Part shown: piece after piece, positions 35,149 through 43,128 of the stretch
Position numbering within the stretch: position 1 is the first letter of the stretch
How the letters are laid out: each line of letters begins with the position of its first letter
Assembly (NCBI GenBank): GCA_005116835.1
Contig: SWDM01000018.1
Span: 251,485 to 315,484 of the forward strand
Direction: 5' to 3'
DNA from: Nitrospira sp.
GTDB lineage: Bacteria; Nitrospirota; Nitrospiria; Nitrospirales; Nitrospiraceae
DNA: 64,000 nucleotides
The notes under the pieces: generated by a model
What the model saw: the letters and a program-made list of their open reading frames with translations, nothing else
Database searches by the model: none
What the model was told of the DNA's origin: nothing
Made by a program: the position numbers and the translations under genes

Positions 35149-35623
35149 ACGGTTTCGCAAACGACGCTGCGACAGCAGCTCCGGCAATGGCAATGTCCTC
35201 ATCCTGGCCCGGCGTCTCCCCGCTGACCCCGATGCCCCCGATGACTTTCTCGTTTACGATAATCGGCACACCACCCTGCAATGCCACGGCTCCGTGCAGG
35301 GCCAGGGCAGACACCCGTCCGTTCTTGACCTGATCTTCAAAAACTTTACTGGGCCGACGGTAGATCGCCGCCGTCCTCGCTTTGTCGATGCCGACGTTAA
35401 CACTGGCCACCTGCGTGTCGTCTAACCGTTCCAGGAGCAACAGCACTCCTCCTTCATCCACCACGGCAATCACGACGCGCGCACCTTCAGCCTTCGCCCT
35501 GGCTTCCGCCACAGCAGCGATTTTCTTCGCCCCCTCCAATGTCAGCGCGGTCTTCTCGACCAGTTGCGCCTGCGCATTTGCCGCCACTGCCAGCACGAAT
35601 GCCACTGCTATAAATAGATACAT
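35147..35623 (-). CDS. Exported GlcG/HbpS family protein
   Basis: The protein has 158 residues with a signal peptide ending ANAQAQL. The DUF336/GlcG domain covers the rest: TALTLEGAKKIAAVAEARAK, VVIAVVDEGGVLLLLERLD, VNVGIDKARTAAIYRRPSKV, ALQGGVPIIVNEKVIGGIGV and QDEDIAIAGAAVAASF. It is a clear paralog of the N-terminal half of the fusion protein downstream. Extracellular haem binding is known for HbpS, but the role in this organism is unknown. Confidence 0.85.
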   Translation of the reverse strand: MYLFIAVAFVLAVAANAQAQLVEKTALTLEGAKKIAAVAEARAKAEGARVVIAVVDEGGVLLLLERLDDTQVASVNVGIDKARTAAIYRRPSKVFEDQVKNGRVSALALHGAVALQGGVPIIVNEKVIGGIGVSGETPGQDEDIAIAGAAVAASFAKP

Positions 35624-35644
35624 ATGTTTCTCCTTCTGCTTAAG

Positions 35645-35731
35645 CGCACAGCTCTCAGCCGTCAGCTGTCAGCTGTCAGCCCCTGGCTTCCGAAAAAACT
35701 AAGAGCTGACTGCTGACCGCTGATTGCTTGA
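35645..35731. repeat. Heptamer-period inverted array (GTCAGCT type)
   Basis: The left arm (35645-35684) reads CTCAGCC, GTCAGCT, GTCAGCT, GTCAGCC. The right arm (35701-35731) inverts to GTCAGCAGTCAGCTC and begins two bases after the stop of the DM13 gene. Period 7 with imperfect pairing. Confidence 0.8.
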
Positions 35732-35733
35732 CA

Positions 35734-36183
35734 CTATCGGCTCATCGCCATGCTGTCCGACTGCGACCGTTCTCCGGACGCCGTCACGATGGGCTTGGAG
35801 AATGACGCCTCGCCCAAAAGCACTTCGGCAAATGCGCACCAGACCTGCACCTTCGCCACATCGTTGATGTAGGCAGGCACAGCGATAGTTCGATTCTGCT
35901 TATCGCCCTTGATCGTCAAACGATTCAGCAGATAGGTATTGCCTTTCGTGTCCACCACCTGCCAATGCGGCGCGGGCGTTTCCGGAATCTTGAAATCATC
36001 GGACCAGGTCAAGGTATCGGTATTGCCTGATCTCGCATGAGTCGCTGTGCCGCTGTTTGCCTTAACACCTTCGAACTTCGACGTCGTGTGGGCATCGGCA
36101 GCAAAACCGATCGAGGCCATGAACAGTCCGGTCGCCGCGACCATCGACAGAAATCCCATCTTGAATACACCCTTCGCACTCAT
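35734..36183 (-). CDS. Exported DM13-domain protein
   Basis: The protein has 149 residues; the signal peptide ends SIGFAAD. The domain reads KFEGVKANSGTATHARSG, LTWSDDFKIPETPAPHWQVV, NTYLLNRLTIKGDKQNRTI, and VPAYINDVAKVQVWCAFAEV with one conserved cysteine. This fits DM13 domains, proposed as redox or electron-transfer modules. It is first in a same-strand set with GlcG and gluconolactonase-like proteins, each separated by a hairpin array, so cotranscription through those arrays is plausible. Confidence 0.75.
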   Translation of the reverse strand: MSAKGVFKMGFLSMVAATGLFMASIGFAADAHTTSKFEGVKANSGTATHARSGNTDTLTWSDDFKIPETPAPHWQVVDTKGNTYLLNRLTIKGDKQNRTIAVPAYINDVAKVQVWCAFAEVLLGEASFSKPIVTASGERSQSDSMAMSR

Positions 36184-36386
36184 AACACCCTCCTTGATGT
36201 GTGGTTGATAGATTGTGCTGATGTCACTCAGCGTTGCGGACTATTCCGCTCTGCACCTCTGTCGGACAAGGAGGCGAGTCCTTACAAGATGAACGTGAAG
36301 CGTGGTTTGAAGCGATGAACTCGGGCAAGGAGAGAGGTCACAAGCGATACGAACAGGCTTGACGATCGACTCTTGACAGGTGACGC

Positions 36387-37199
36387 TTAGTTCACGCCGT
36401 GGTAGCCGCAGAAGAAGATGCAACGTTGGTCATTGCTGTGGTGGAGTTTTGCGCAGTGGACACGGCGGGCGCCGGGGAAGCGTACATAACATTCCGCCGC
36501 CAATAACATCCCAAGGAGCGGCGCCGTCAAGTACACCCAAAGGTCCGTCCAGAGATTCGCGGGGAGCGCGGAGGCAAAGCTCCGTGCCGGATTCATGCTC
36601 ATGCCGGAGAGCGGGGCCTCGAACGCAATGTAGATCGCCACAAGCGCGCCGGCAAAGACACCGGTCCAGACATTCAGTTTCGTATGATTGGATACGATCA
36701 GCACGACGAGCATGAGTCCAAACGAGATACAGGCTTCCGCAGCAAAGGCCACGCCGGCCCCTTCGAGTCCCGGTATTGTGACGACGTAATTGACGGTCGG
36801 ATGCTCGATTGCCATTCCAATTGCCATCGCAGCTACAAGCAGCCCGATCACACCGCCGACGAATTGGGCGAGTACGTAGAACAACGCGTCCAGGCCCTGA
36901 ATCTTTCCAAGTCGAAAAAACGTCATTGTGACGGCAGGATTGAGATGCGCCCCGGATCGTTTCCCCCACGGGGAATAGATAATTCCAATCGCCGTGAGTC
37001 CCATGGCAATTCCGATCAAGACTCGTCGGATGACAGGATCCGGCAGCAGGGAATACAGCGGCGAATGAGGGTATTCGAGCAATGCGGTCACAATGGCGGC
37101 GGAGATCATAAAGAGTCCGAGGCCGACCGCCTCCATTAAATACTCGGGCCAATGGTCTCGCACAATGTCAGACGGCGCCGGCATAAGCGTGGGTTCCAC
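36387..37199 (-). CDS. Aquaporin / MIP channel with Cys/His-rich C-terminal tail
   Basis: The protein has about 270 residues. The GTG at 37199 has AGGA six bases upstream; an ATG five codons later is the alternative. Six helices and both NPA-type boxes are visible: GAHLNPAVTMTFF and GMSMNPARSFASALP. The second box NPARS and the helix after it resemble water-channel members. Beyond the last helix is RRVHCAKLHHSNDQRC followed by IFFCGY, a tail of three Cys and several His not usual in aquaporins, perhaps a metal site or interaction motif. The start overlaps the upstream zinc-ribbon gene. Confidence 0.88.
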   Translation of the reverse strand: MEPTLMPAPSDIVRDHWPEYLMEAVGLGLFMISAAIVTALLEYPHSPLYSLLPDPVIRRVLIGIAMGLTAIGIIYSPWGKRSGAHLNPAVTMTFFRLGKIQGLDALFYVLAQFVGGVIGLLVAAMAIGMAIEHPTVNYVVTIPGLEGAGVAFAAEACISFGLMLVVLIVSNHTKLNVWTGVFAGALVAIYIAFEAPLSGMSMNPARSFASALPANLWTDLWVYLTAPLLGMLLAAECYVRFPGARRVHCAKLHHSNDQRCIFFCGYHGVN

Positions 37200-37431
37200 T
37201 CTTGATCCTTGCACGCGCCGGTACTGTACCTTGAGGCGCCGGCGGCGATGCAACCGCATAGCGAATCCGAGTTGGATCGGGCCCGCGGTAGCCGGCGCTC
37301 AACCAGATCTCTTCAGCCGTTTCATGGCAGGGTCTGCAGCGCCATCGCGTAATCGTCATGACCCCTTTCTCATCCTCGAATTCTTGGCTGCTGGTGCTCA
37401 CCATCGCTCTGACACAGACTGGACAATGCAT
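37168..37431 (-). CDS. Small zinc-ribbon protein overlapping the aquaporin start
   Basis: The protein has 87 residues. A strong AGGAGG five bases before ATG 37431 sets the start. It begins MHCPVCVRAMVSTSSQEFED and continues WRCRPCHETAEEIWLSAGYR, so it has two CxxC knuckles. It is related in style to the 59-residue protein at 23020. Its last 30 or so bases overlap the aquaporin gene, suggesting coupled translation. Function unknown. Confidence 0.65.
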   Translation of the reverse strand: MHCPVCVRAMVSTSSQEFEDEKGVMTITRWRCRPCHETAEEIWLSAGYRGPDPTRIRYAVASPPAPQGTVPARARIKSGTHAYAGAV

Positions 37432-37720
37432 CGGACCCTCCTTCATGTTCATCTTCCAGGCTACTGGAAAAACCGCACAATGATCCATGAGACATGACTC
37501 GTTCATCGTGAATGGCTCCAGAGCGCGAAGCTCCATCTGTTCGATCGTTACCGACGGATGTATCGGCTTGAAGGCTCTTAACAGGCGCGTACACCATCGC
37601 ACCGCACACGAGGCATCGTGACGCCCAACGCCAGGCTCCCAAGCTCAATCGGCCCTGCTCATCAACCCGGTCATAAAACCGATCGTTCATGGAGGTTCCG
37701 TTAGACCTGGAGCACGACAT
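37370..37720 (-). CDS. Small hypothetical protein in an overlapping gene chain
   Basis: The protein has 116 residues. AAGGAGGT four bases before ATG 37720 is a near-ideal ribosome-binding site. The N-terminal half is protein-like (MNDRFYDRVDEQGRLSLGAW, RWASRCLVCGAMVYAPV with CxxC). The second half is low in hydrophobics and may reflect a frameshift, since another frame over 37431-37585 also reads well. It overlaps genes on both sides by 20 and about 60 bases. Confidence 0.45.
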   Translation of the reverse strand: MSCSRSNGTSMNDRFYDRVDEQGRLSLGAWRWASRCLVCGAMVYAPVKSLQADTSVGNDRTDGASRSGAIHDERVMSHGSLCGFSSSLEDEHEGGSDALSSLCQSDGEHQQPRIRG

Positions 37721-37907
37721 ACGGACCTCCTTGTCCAACCGGCGCCGGCGCAGGGTTCGATGGCGCAGGAGGCGCGACGGCTTCCAGCTTCAACCGCCAT
37801 TCCAGGAACTCCACTTGTTGACCGAGCCACCAGCATGCGGCACGGAAACGAACTTCGTGCAAGGCACGTCGACGATGTTTCATGGCCCAGTAGATTGTCG
37901 CCTTCAT
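37701..37907 (-). CDS. Small hypothetical protein
   Basis: The protein has 68 residues. GAGGTGA precedes ATG 37907. It has a basic, aromatic N-terminus (MKATIYWAMKHRRRALHEVR, AACWWLGQQVEFLEWRLKLE) and a proline-rich tail (PPAPSNPAPAP). No family recognised. Its end overlaps the next gene's start by 20 bases, so it could head the chain leading to the aquaporin. Confidence 0.45.
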   Translation of the reverse strand: MKATIYWAMKHRRRALHEVRFRAACWWLGQQVEFLEWRLKLEAVAPPAPSNPAPAPVGQGGPYVVLQV

Positions 37908-38004
37908 CGGTCACCTCACATATTTAGGCATTAGTCGCAGCACCAGCCGCTGTCTTACACTCTTGGCGTACGACACAATAATGAAGGGATAATTGCGTTA
38001 AGAG

Positions 38005-38499
38005 TTACCGGGATCGTGCAGGATCCGGTCGGAGTGCCACGACAGCAGAAGCAGAGCCTTGAAGAGCAGCCAACGCTTCTTTGGCCTGATCGACATAGTA
38101 GGCCCAGTCACGGCTCGAATATCGCGCGAGTACGCGCCGGTACAACGCCTGTGCTTCCACCAGTTGCTCAGCCTCCATCATCACCGCAGCAGCTCTGATG
38201 GTGCAGGCCACTCCAAGCGCTTGAGGATCTACCGCCGTACGGACCGGTTGACTCATCACATGCTGTCCCCATCTCTTCATCCACGACGGAGGCTCAACCT
38301 CCGCCAGCGTGACCTGTTCGACCTTCTCGATCAGAATGTTCAACTCCGCGGGGTCGGTGGTAACGAGGCACTGCTGATAATGCTCCCACAACGGCATAAT
38401 TGAGGGCGGAGCCTCCACTGCTAGCCAGTCAAGCAGCGGAATACTTTGGCAGCCATTGAGAAGAATAAGAAGCAGACAAATTGTCCAACGCATGGACAT
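38005..38499 (-). CDS. Small hypothetical lipoprotein
   Basis: The protein has 164 residues. MRWTICLLLILLNGCQS is a lipoprotein signal (lipobox LLNGC). The rest is helical, with EAQALYRRVLARYSSRDWAY and VDQAKEALAAL suggesting a TPR-like segment. No known function. Either of two close ATGs could be used. The hairpin at 38657-38695 lies upstream and ends the preceding gene's transcript. Confidence 0.65.
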   Translation of the reverse strand: MSMRWTICLLLILLNGCQSIPLLDWLAVEAPPSIMPLWEHYQQCLVTTDPAELNILIEKVEQVTLAEVEPPSWMKRWGQHVMSQPVRTAVDPQALGVACTIRAAAVMMEAEQLVEAQALYRRVLARYSSRDWAYYVDQAKEALAALQGSASAVVALRPDPARSR

Positions 38500-38656
38500 C
38501 TGTCGGCAAAGGGTGACCGCCCTTACAGAGTTCGATAGAAAATGAATGATGGAGGGATATAGACGACAAAGAGCTCAAACCACGAACTCTTGTCAGCTGG
38601 TACTTGGCGAAATCTCTGAAGTGAGTTCTGGAGGCGAACTAAGAAGACCCTGAGAA

Positions 38657-38695
38657 CTGGCGGAGCGGAGCCACTTGGGCTCCGCTAACCGCCAG
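38657..38695 (-). terminator. Long GC hairpin after the DUF6799-like gene
   Basis: The stem CTGGCGG-AGCGGAGCC / GGCTCCGCT-aa-CCGCCAG has a 5-base loop and about 16 pairs, 40 bases past the stop at 38735. The U-tract is poor, so termination strength is uncertain. Confidence 0.6.
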
Positions 38696-38734
38696 AACGT
38701 AGGAATCATGGAACCAACACAACGCTGGGAAAAA

Positions 38735-39028
38735 TTACTTCTTGGCAGTTTCTGCCATCTTCCCGTTCAACCAGACCGTTTGGCCTTCCTGTAACTGCAT
38801 CTCTTTCCCGTCCTTGGTCACCATCTTGCCGTTCATCATGACCCGGGCACCGTTCATCATCGTCGTCTCGCGATCCATCCGACCAATTTCCTTCCCGTCC
38901 TGCAGGCGCCACATCTTGCCTTCCTTCATCGTGACGCCATCCTTCTCCTCGGCCATCGCGGGAACCGCGAGGAACGACAGGGACAAGGCAAGCCCGACAA
39001 CTGCGAGGGTAATGTTTCTATAGTTCAT
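38735..39028 (-). CDS. Exported small protein with DUF6799-like repeats
   Basis: The protein has 97 residues; the signal peptide ends VPAMAEE. The mature part has three short repeats: DGVTMKEGKMWRLQDGKEIG, TTMMNGARVMMNGKMVTKDG and GKEMQLQEGQTVWLNGKM, rich in Met, Lys and Gly. The pattern matches small exported DUF6799-type proteins. The Met content recalls the MKGE protein at 5917. Function unknown. Confidence 0.7.
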   Translation of the reverse strand: MNYRNITLAVVGLALSLSFLAVPAMAEEKDGVTMKEGKMWRLQDGKEIGRMDRETTMMNGARVMMNGKMVTKDGKEMQLQEGQTVWLNGKMAETAKK

Positions 39029-39798
39029 AACTAAATCAAACCTCCATGAAATAAATTAATAAATGATGTAACTGAATACTCCCTGACAACCTGAAACCTG
39101 GAGCGGCAAGGAGAACCGTATCCCGGCTTGGGCGGACTTGTGAATATCCTCGTTACCTGACTGCCACCGTTCGTCAAGGTCGAGGTCTCGCATTCTTTGC
39201 TGTGGCCACGAGCATGCAGATTCCCGTGGCTGGAGCGGTACAATATGAGCCGATGAGCCGGACAAGGATCGCCTCTGTACCGGCTGACACACCGTCACGG
39301 ATAAATCTCGAGCGGTACGAACGCGCATCACAAACAACTGCTCGCCTTATTAGAAATGGTCAAGCTTATTGCGTGATGCTCATGGAGCTTCCCGATCACC
39401 CGTTCAGTCATCATGACCACGTGGCGCCGGGCGGCAGGGTACTGATGATCCCATCGGCAAAAACATTCCGAGAGAGTCGGTCATTCGCCGCCATACCGCG
39501 ACACACTGTGACGACGCAGACCGATTTGAGGTGGGTAGTAGCCTCAACCACAGGCCACGCAGCCGAAGCCTGAATCGCGCATCGCTTGCGTGGCATGTGC
39601 CGCAGGCTGTTGCGGCAAACGGTACGAAGTCGCTTCGATCAGTTTCACTCCCTCACCGCAACAACGCATCATCTTCTTCTCACATGATACGCACAATAAC
39701 CGCTTTTAGGCTGTGCATTATTCACTAGTCCGTGGAGGCTGTCAAGTACGGGGTAGTGGTGCTATACTGGCGGCTAGAAAACCCAGAGGGCGGCTACG
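39029..39798. other. Long intergenic region without convincing gene
   Basis: About 770 bases. The longest frames (123 codons plus, 39202-39573, and 93 codons minus, 39056-39337) lack ribosome-binding sites and have shuffled composition. No repeat family member, tRNA or strong hairpin was identified. It may hold decayed genes. Confidence 0.5.
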
Positions 39799-39975
39799 AT
39801 GTTTGCACCGAGTATGGCCAAGACTGAAATGACGAGGTTTTGGCAGTTTATGTTTGATTTCTGCCATGAGGACTATTCCTGTGTGCTCGGATGGGGTATA
39901 GCAGGAGTCATAGCATTCCTGGGAGTAGTCATGTGTTTTGGGTATTTCATCAACCGCCTCAATAAGAGACAGTAG
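39799..39975 (+). CDS. Small single-pass membrane protein
   Basis: The protein has 58 residues, short and easily missed. GAGGG precedes the ATG by eight bases. A polar, aromatic N-terminus (FWQFMFDFCHEDYSC) is followed by one transmembrane segment (WGIAGVIAFLGVVMCFGYFI) and a basic tail NRLNKRQ, fitting the positive-inside rule. It is the only plus-strand gene in this stretch. Family unknown. Confidence 0.55.
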   Translation: MFAPSMAKTEMTRFWQFMFDFCHEDYSCVLGWGIAGVIAFLGVVMCFGYFINRLNKRQ

Positions 39976-40116
39976 CCCTGATCGACTGACAGAACGAGTC
40001 AGGGAGCGCAGACACACATTTCCCATCCCCGCTTCATCTCCCTGGAGCTGAGCGTATGTCTTCTGAGATGCGCCTCTCAATGACGGCGGACTACTCAAGA
40101 AACACCTTCGAACCAC

Positions 40117-42348
40117 TTACTGAGGGACGACCCTGAAAATCGCACTGGCGTTGGATACGTAGACGTACCCGTCGGTTCCCAACATCAGGCTAAGCAGGCC
40201 GCCTTGCCCGCCGTTAAACGCAGTGCTCGATGACCCGAGGCCCGTCAGGTTGGCGCCGTTCAGGACCATGCGACGGATCCGTCCGTCGTTCCAAGCCGTA
40301 AAGAGCAAGTTATTGCGATAGGCCGGAGGATACACTGTGGAAGTCTCTGGAATCGAGATGATCCCAGTCGGTGCAATGACCGACACATAGGCGAGCAGGG
40401 GGTCGCGGAAGTTCGGATTGTTCGCCACTCCCCTGACCGTCGGCCAGCCATAGTTGCCGCCCGACACAATCCGGTTGATCTCGTCGTTATCCGCCGGGCC
40501 ATTTTCCGTTTCCCAGAGGTCTCCCGTCTGGGTATGGAACGTCATACCGTAGCTGTTCCGATGGCCGAGGCTGAAGACCTTCTGTGCGTTCGCGTTGGCG
40601 TTTGAAAAGAACGGATTGTCGGAGGGCGCCGAGCCGTCCCGGTTCACCCGCAGGACCTTCCCCGCCAAGGACGTCACGTTTTGTGAATTGGCTGTATTCT
40701 CCGCATCGCCGATGACTACATAAAGTTTGCCGTCCGGCCCGAACAGAATGATGCCACCGTTATGGTTGGTGCTGGCGGGAAGATTGTCGAGAATGATCGT
40801 CTCATTCACACAGACGCCGCCGCTGTCGGTATAGCGAACAACACGATTCCGCAGGGGACTCGATGCCGAGTGATAGACATAGACAAATCGATTGTTGGGA
40901 TCGGCAAAATTCGGATCGAGCGCCAGCCCAAGGAGGCCCTGCTCACCGCTCGTGGCGATCGTCAACTGGCAGAACGGCGCGCTTTGGAGCAGCCACTGGG
41001 GATTCGGCGGATTGATGATCCGGACGCGCCCGGTCAGCCGCTCATTGAAGAAAATGCGGCCGTCCGGAGCCTGCGCCAATCCGACGGGAAAGTTGAGGTC
41101 GGACAGAACCGACTGCAACTGCAGATCGCCTGTCACCGAGCTCAGCACGGAAAAATTTACCGTCTTCGTCGCGTCAGGATTGGTGAGTTCATTGTGGCCG
41201 GCATCCGCCAGGACAAGCCGGACGGTATGCCCAGCCGACGACAGACCGAATATGTCGACGGACTGGTCGGTTTTCCAATGCATAGAATGCGTATGAACCC
41301 CGTTGTACAGAACCCCGTTACTTACATCGATCCCTGCGCCTGCATGGAACATGTAGGGAGTCGAATCCCCATTAAGATAGATATGCAGATGGGGCTGTCC
41401 GGGCAATCCGATCGCAAAGAACTGGGTGGTAAAGGACACGGTGACCGGCCCGGCCGGAAGCGCGCCGTTCTGCACGGGGGTCGTGATCGTCACGGTCGGA
41501 GGATTGCCGGAAGAGGCACCGACTGAAAACACAATGGTCTTCGTTGCATCGGGGTTCGTCAGGTCGAGATCGGCGCTGTTTGCCAAGACCAGTCTCACCT
41601 GATGTGTCCCGACAGCCAACGCCGGGAATCGGATCTGACTATTGCTTAACCATTGTGCGTTCGCCTCTGGCGTATTCTGATACAGAACCTGTCCCGGCGA
41701 GCCGCTATAGAAATGATAGGGAGCCGGGTCGCTATCGAGAAAAAAGTGCAGATGCGATTGATTGATCGCGCTGATCGTGAAGTTGTTTGTCGCAAAGGCG
41801 ATCGTCACCGCACCGTTGGGAAGGCTGGCATTGTTTGACGGGCTACTCACGGTCAATGTGGGCGCCACACTGGATGGGAGGGTTCCATTGGGACTGCCGG
41901 GAGTCACACCGGTGGGAGGTACTTGGGCTGTCGCCTGATTACCCGCGGTCGTCACATGGCCAAGATCAATTGACCCTGCGTTGTTGACGGCAAAAACATT
42001 GGTGCTGGGATTTCCAAAATACAGGGGATAGACGGTACCGCCCGTAATGAAGAAAATGCGCAGGTTGGTACCGATCGGCAGATTCGTAAGCGACCACGCG
42101 TACTGACTTTGAGCATTGGGCACGCGCCCTGCCGTGTCGTCTTGCGCCACTACTTCATCGCTCGAATTCACCGCCACAATGCGAGTTCCGGAAACGGTGC
42201 CGCTGATCAAGGCACCAGTCTGAGCGGTCGGAACAGACCCTCCCTCCGAGCCGCTGTCCGCACAGGCAAAGAGAGCGAGCGCCAGGATCACGAGCACAAC
42301 GCCTTGTCCCATGTTGATGAATCTGTTATTCCGAATAAGAGTCGCCAT
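40117..42348 (-). CDS. Lipoprotein with Ig-like domains and a PQQ-type (GSDH) sugar dehydrogenase propeller
   Basis: The protein has 743 residues from ATG 42348 (AAGGGAG five bases upstream). The lipobox is LALFACAD. Residues about 35-130 resemble a small beta domain. Two Ig-like repeats follow (LTVSSPSNNASLPNGAVTIA; VTITTPVQNGALPAGPVTVS), each with an H-x-H and D-P-x-PY segment. The C-terminal 345 residues are a GSDH propeller: LNFPVGLAQAPDGRIFFNER, GEQGLLGLALDPNF, NHNGGIILFGPDGKLYVVIG, SLGHRNSYGMTFH and NDEINRIVSGGNYGWP. Soluble PQQ glucose dehydrogenases oxidise sugars in the periplasm. PQQ or calcium binding is inferred from family. Confidence 0.85.
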   Translation of the reverse strand: MATLIRNNRFINMGQGVVLVILALALFACADSGSEGGSVPTAQTGALISGTVSGTRIVAVNSSDEVVAQDDTAGRVPNAQSQYAWSLTNLPIGTNLRIFFITGGTVYPLYFGNPSTNVFAVNNAGSIDLGHVTTAGNQATAQVPPTGVTPGSPNGTLPSSVAPTLTVSSPSNNASLPNGAVTIAFATNNFTISAINQSHLHFFLDSDPAPYHFYSGSPGQVLYQNTPEANAQWLSNSQIRFPALAVGTHQVRLVLANSADLDLTNPDATKTIVFSVGASSGNPPTVTITTPVQNGALPAGPVTVSFTTQFFAIGLPGQPHLHIYLNGDSTPYMFHAGAGIDVSNGVLYNGVHTHSMHWKTDQSVDIFGLSSAGHTVRLVLADAGHNELTNPDATKTVNFSVLSSVTGDLQLQSVLSDLNFPVGLAQAPDGRIFFNERLTGRVRIINPPNPQWLLQSAPFCQLTIATSGEQGLLGLALDPNFADPNNRFVYVYHSASSPLRNRVVRYTDSGGVCVNETIILDNLPASTNHNGGIILFGPDGKLYVVIGDAENTANSQNVTSLAGKVLRVNRDGSAPSDNPFFSNANANAQKVFSLGHRNSYGMTFHTQTGDLWETENGPADNDEINRIVSGGNYGWPTVRGVANNPNFRDPLLAYVSVIAPTGIISIPETSTVYPPAYRNNLLFTAWNDGRIRRMVLNGANLTGLGSSSTAFNGGQGGLLSLMLGTDGYVYVSNASAIFRVVPQ

Positions 42349-42650
42349 ACTCACTCCCTTCGTCGTAGAAACGGGGGACCGCTCTATAAACCCACCGCTC
42401 CAGTGAGTCGACCGATGGAGTCGATCGATCCCCCTAGCGGAGGCTACTTCAGGGTGAGCATAAACAATGCCCAACATGAAACGGCCTCTTGATTGAGCAC
42501 GCGTTCCCTAAGTGCTTGGTTCATTTGGAGGGCAGCGGCGCATACGGATCCGGACCAGGCTGGTTACTGTAGGGATCTGGCAGCAGAGGAAAAAGGCAGT
42601 CGATTGCCTCGCAGTTCTTCTAATGAGCTTGTTTGTGAAATTGAGCGCGG

Positions 42651-42773
42651 TCATTGTGGCGCACATACTCCGGAGAGATCGGGCACCACTCTCCACTTGA
42701 GGATCAGATTCGTTGTGGCCTCGCTTACTTCCGCATCGCTGTAAGGCAATACGCTGCAAGACAGCATCCCCAT
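42651..42773 (-). CDS. Very short ORF, possible gene remnant
   Basis: A 40-residue frame with GGAGG nine bases before ATG 42773 reads MGMLSCSVLPYSDAEVSEAT then LILKWRVVPDLSGVCAPQ. It looks protein-like but is too short for a fold and may be the start of a broken gene; the frames that follow are not convincing. The rest of the 780-base gap (42349-43128) shows nothing else. Confidence 0.25.
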   Translation of the reverse strand: MGMLSCSVLPYSDAEVSEATTNLILKWRVVPDLSGVCAPQ

Positions 42774-43128
42774 GATCAACAACCTCCGGTGATGATCACT
42801 CTTCACGCAGAACTGTAGGCGTCTTACGACATGCCTATCGGCACTCGCTTACCAGTAAACAGGCCGAACAGACTGATTTCAATGGAACCCTATCGTTCGG
42901 CATCGTTCCTGCCTTGCTGAGCGCATGGCACATTCAGACGACGAATTACATCAACGAGGTTGGTGACGATGCCTCACACACACTCCGCTGCCGTTCGTGC
43001 AATCCGCACAAATCCTCTGCTCGGCCTGGTTCACTATGACGAATGGCGAGTCCGGAAACGCGGATCATGGGTGGTGGAACCAGTCGCATGATCGCCGAAC
43101 GAGCAACGACCTTCTCAAGGAGTTACAC

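Noticed and set aside
39202-39573. 123-codon plus-strand frame
   Set aside because: No Shine-Dalgarno sequence, odd composition, and a competing minus-strand frame; no recognised motif.
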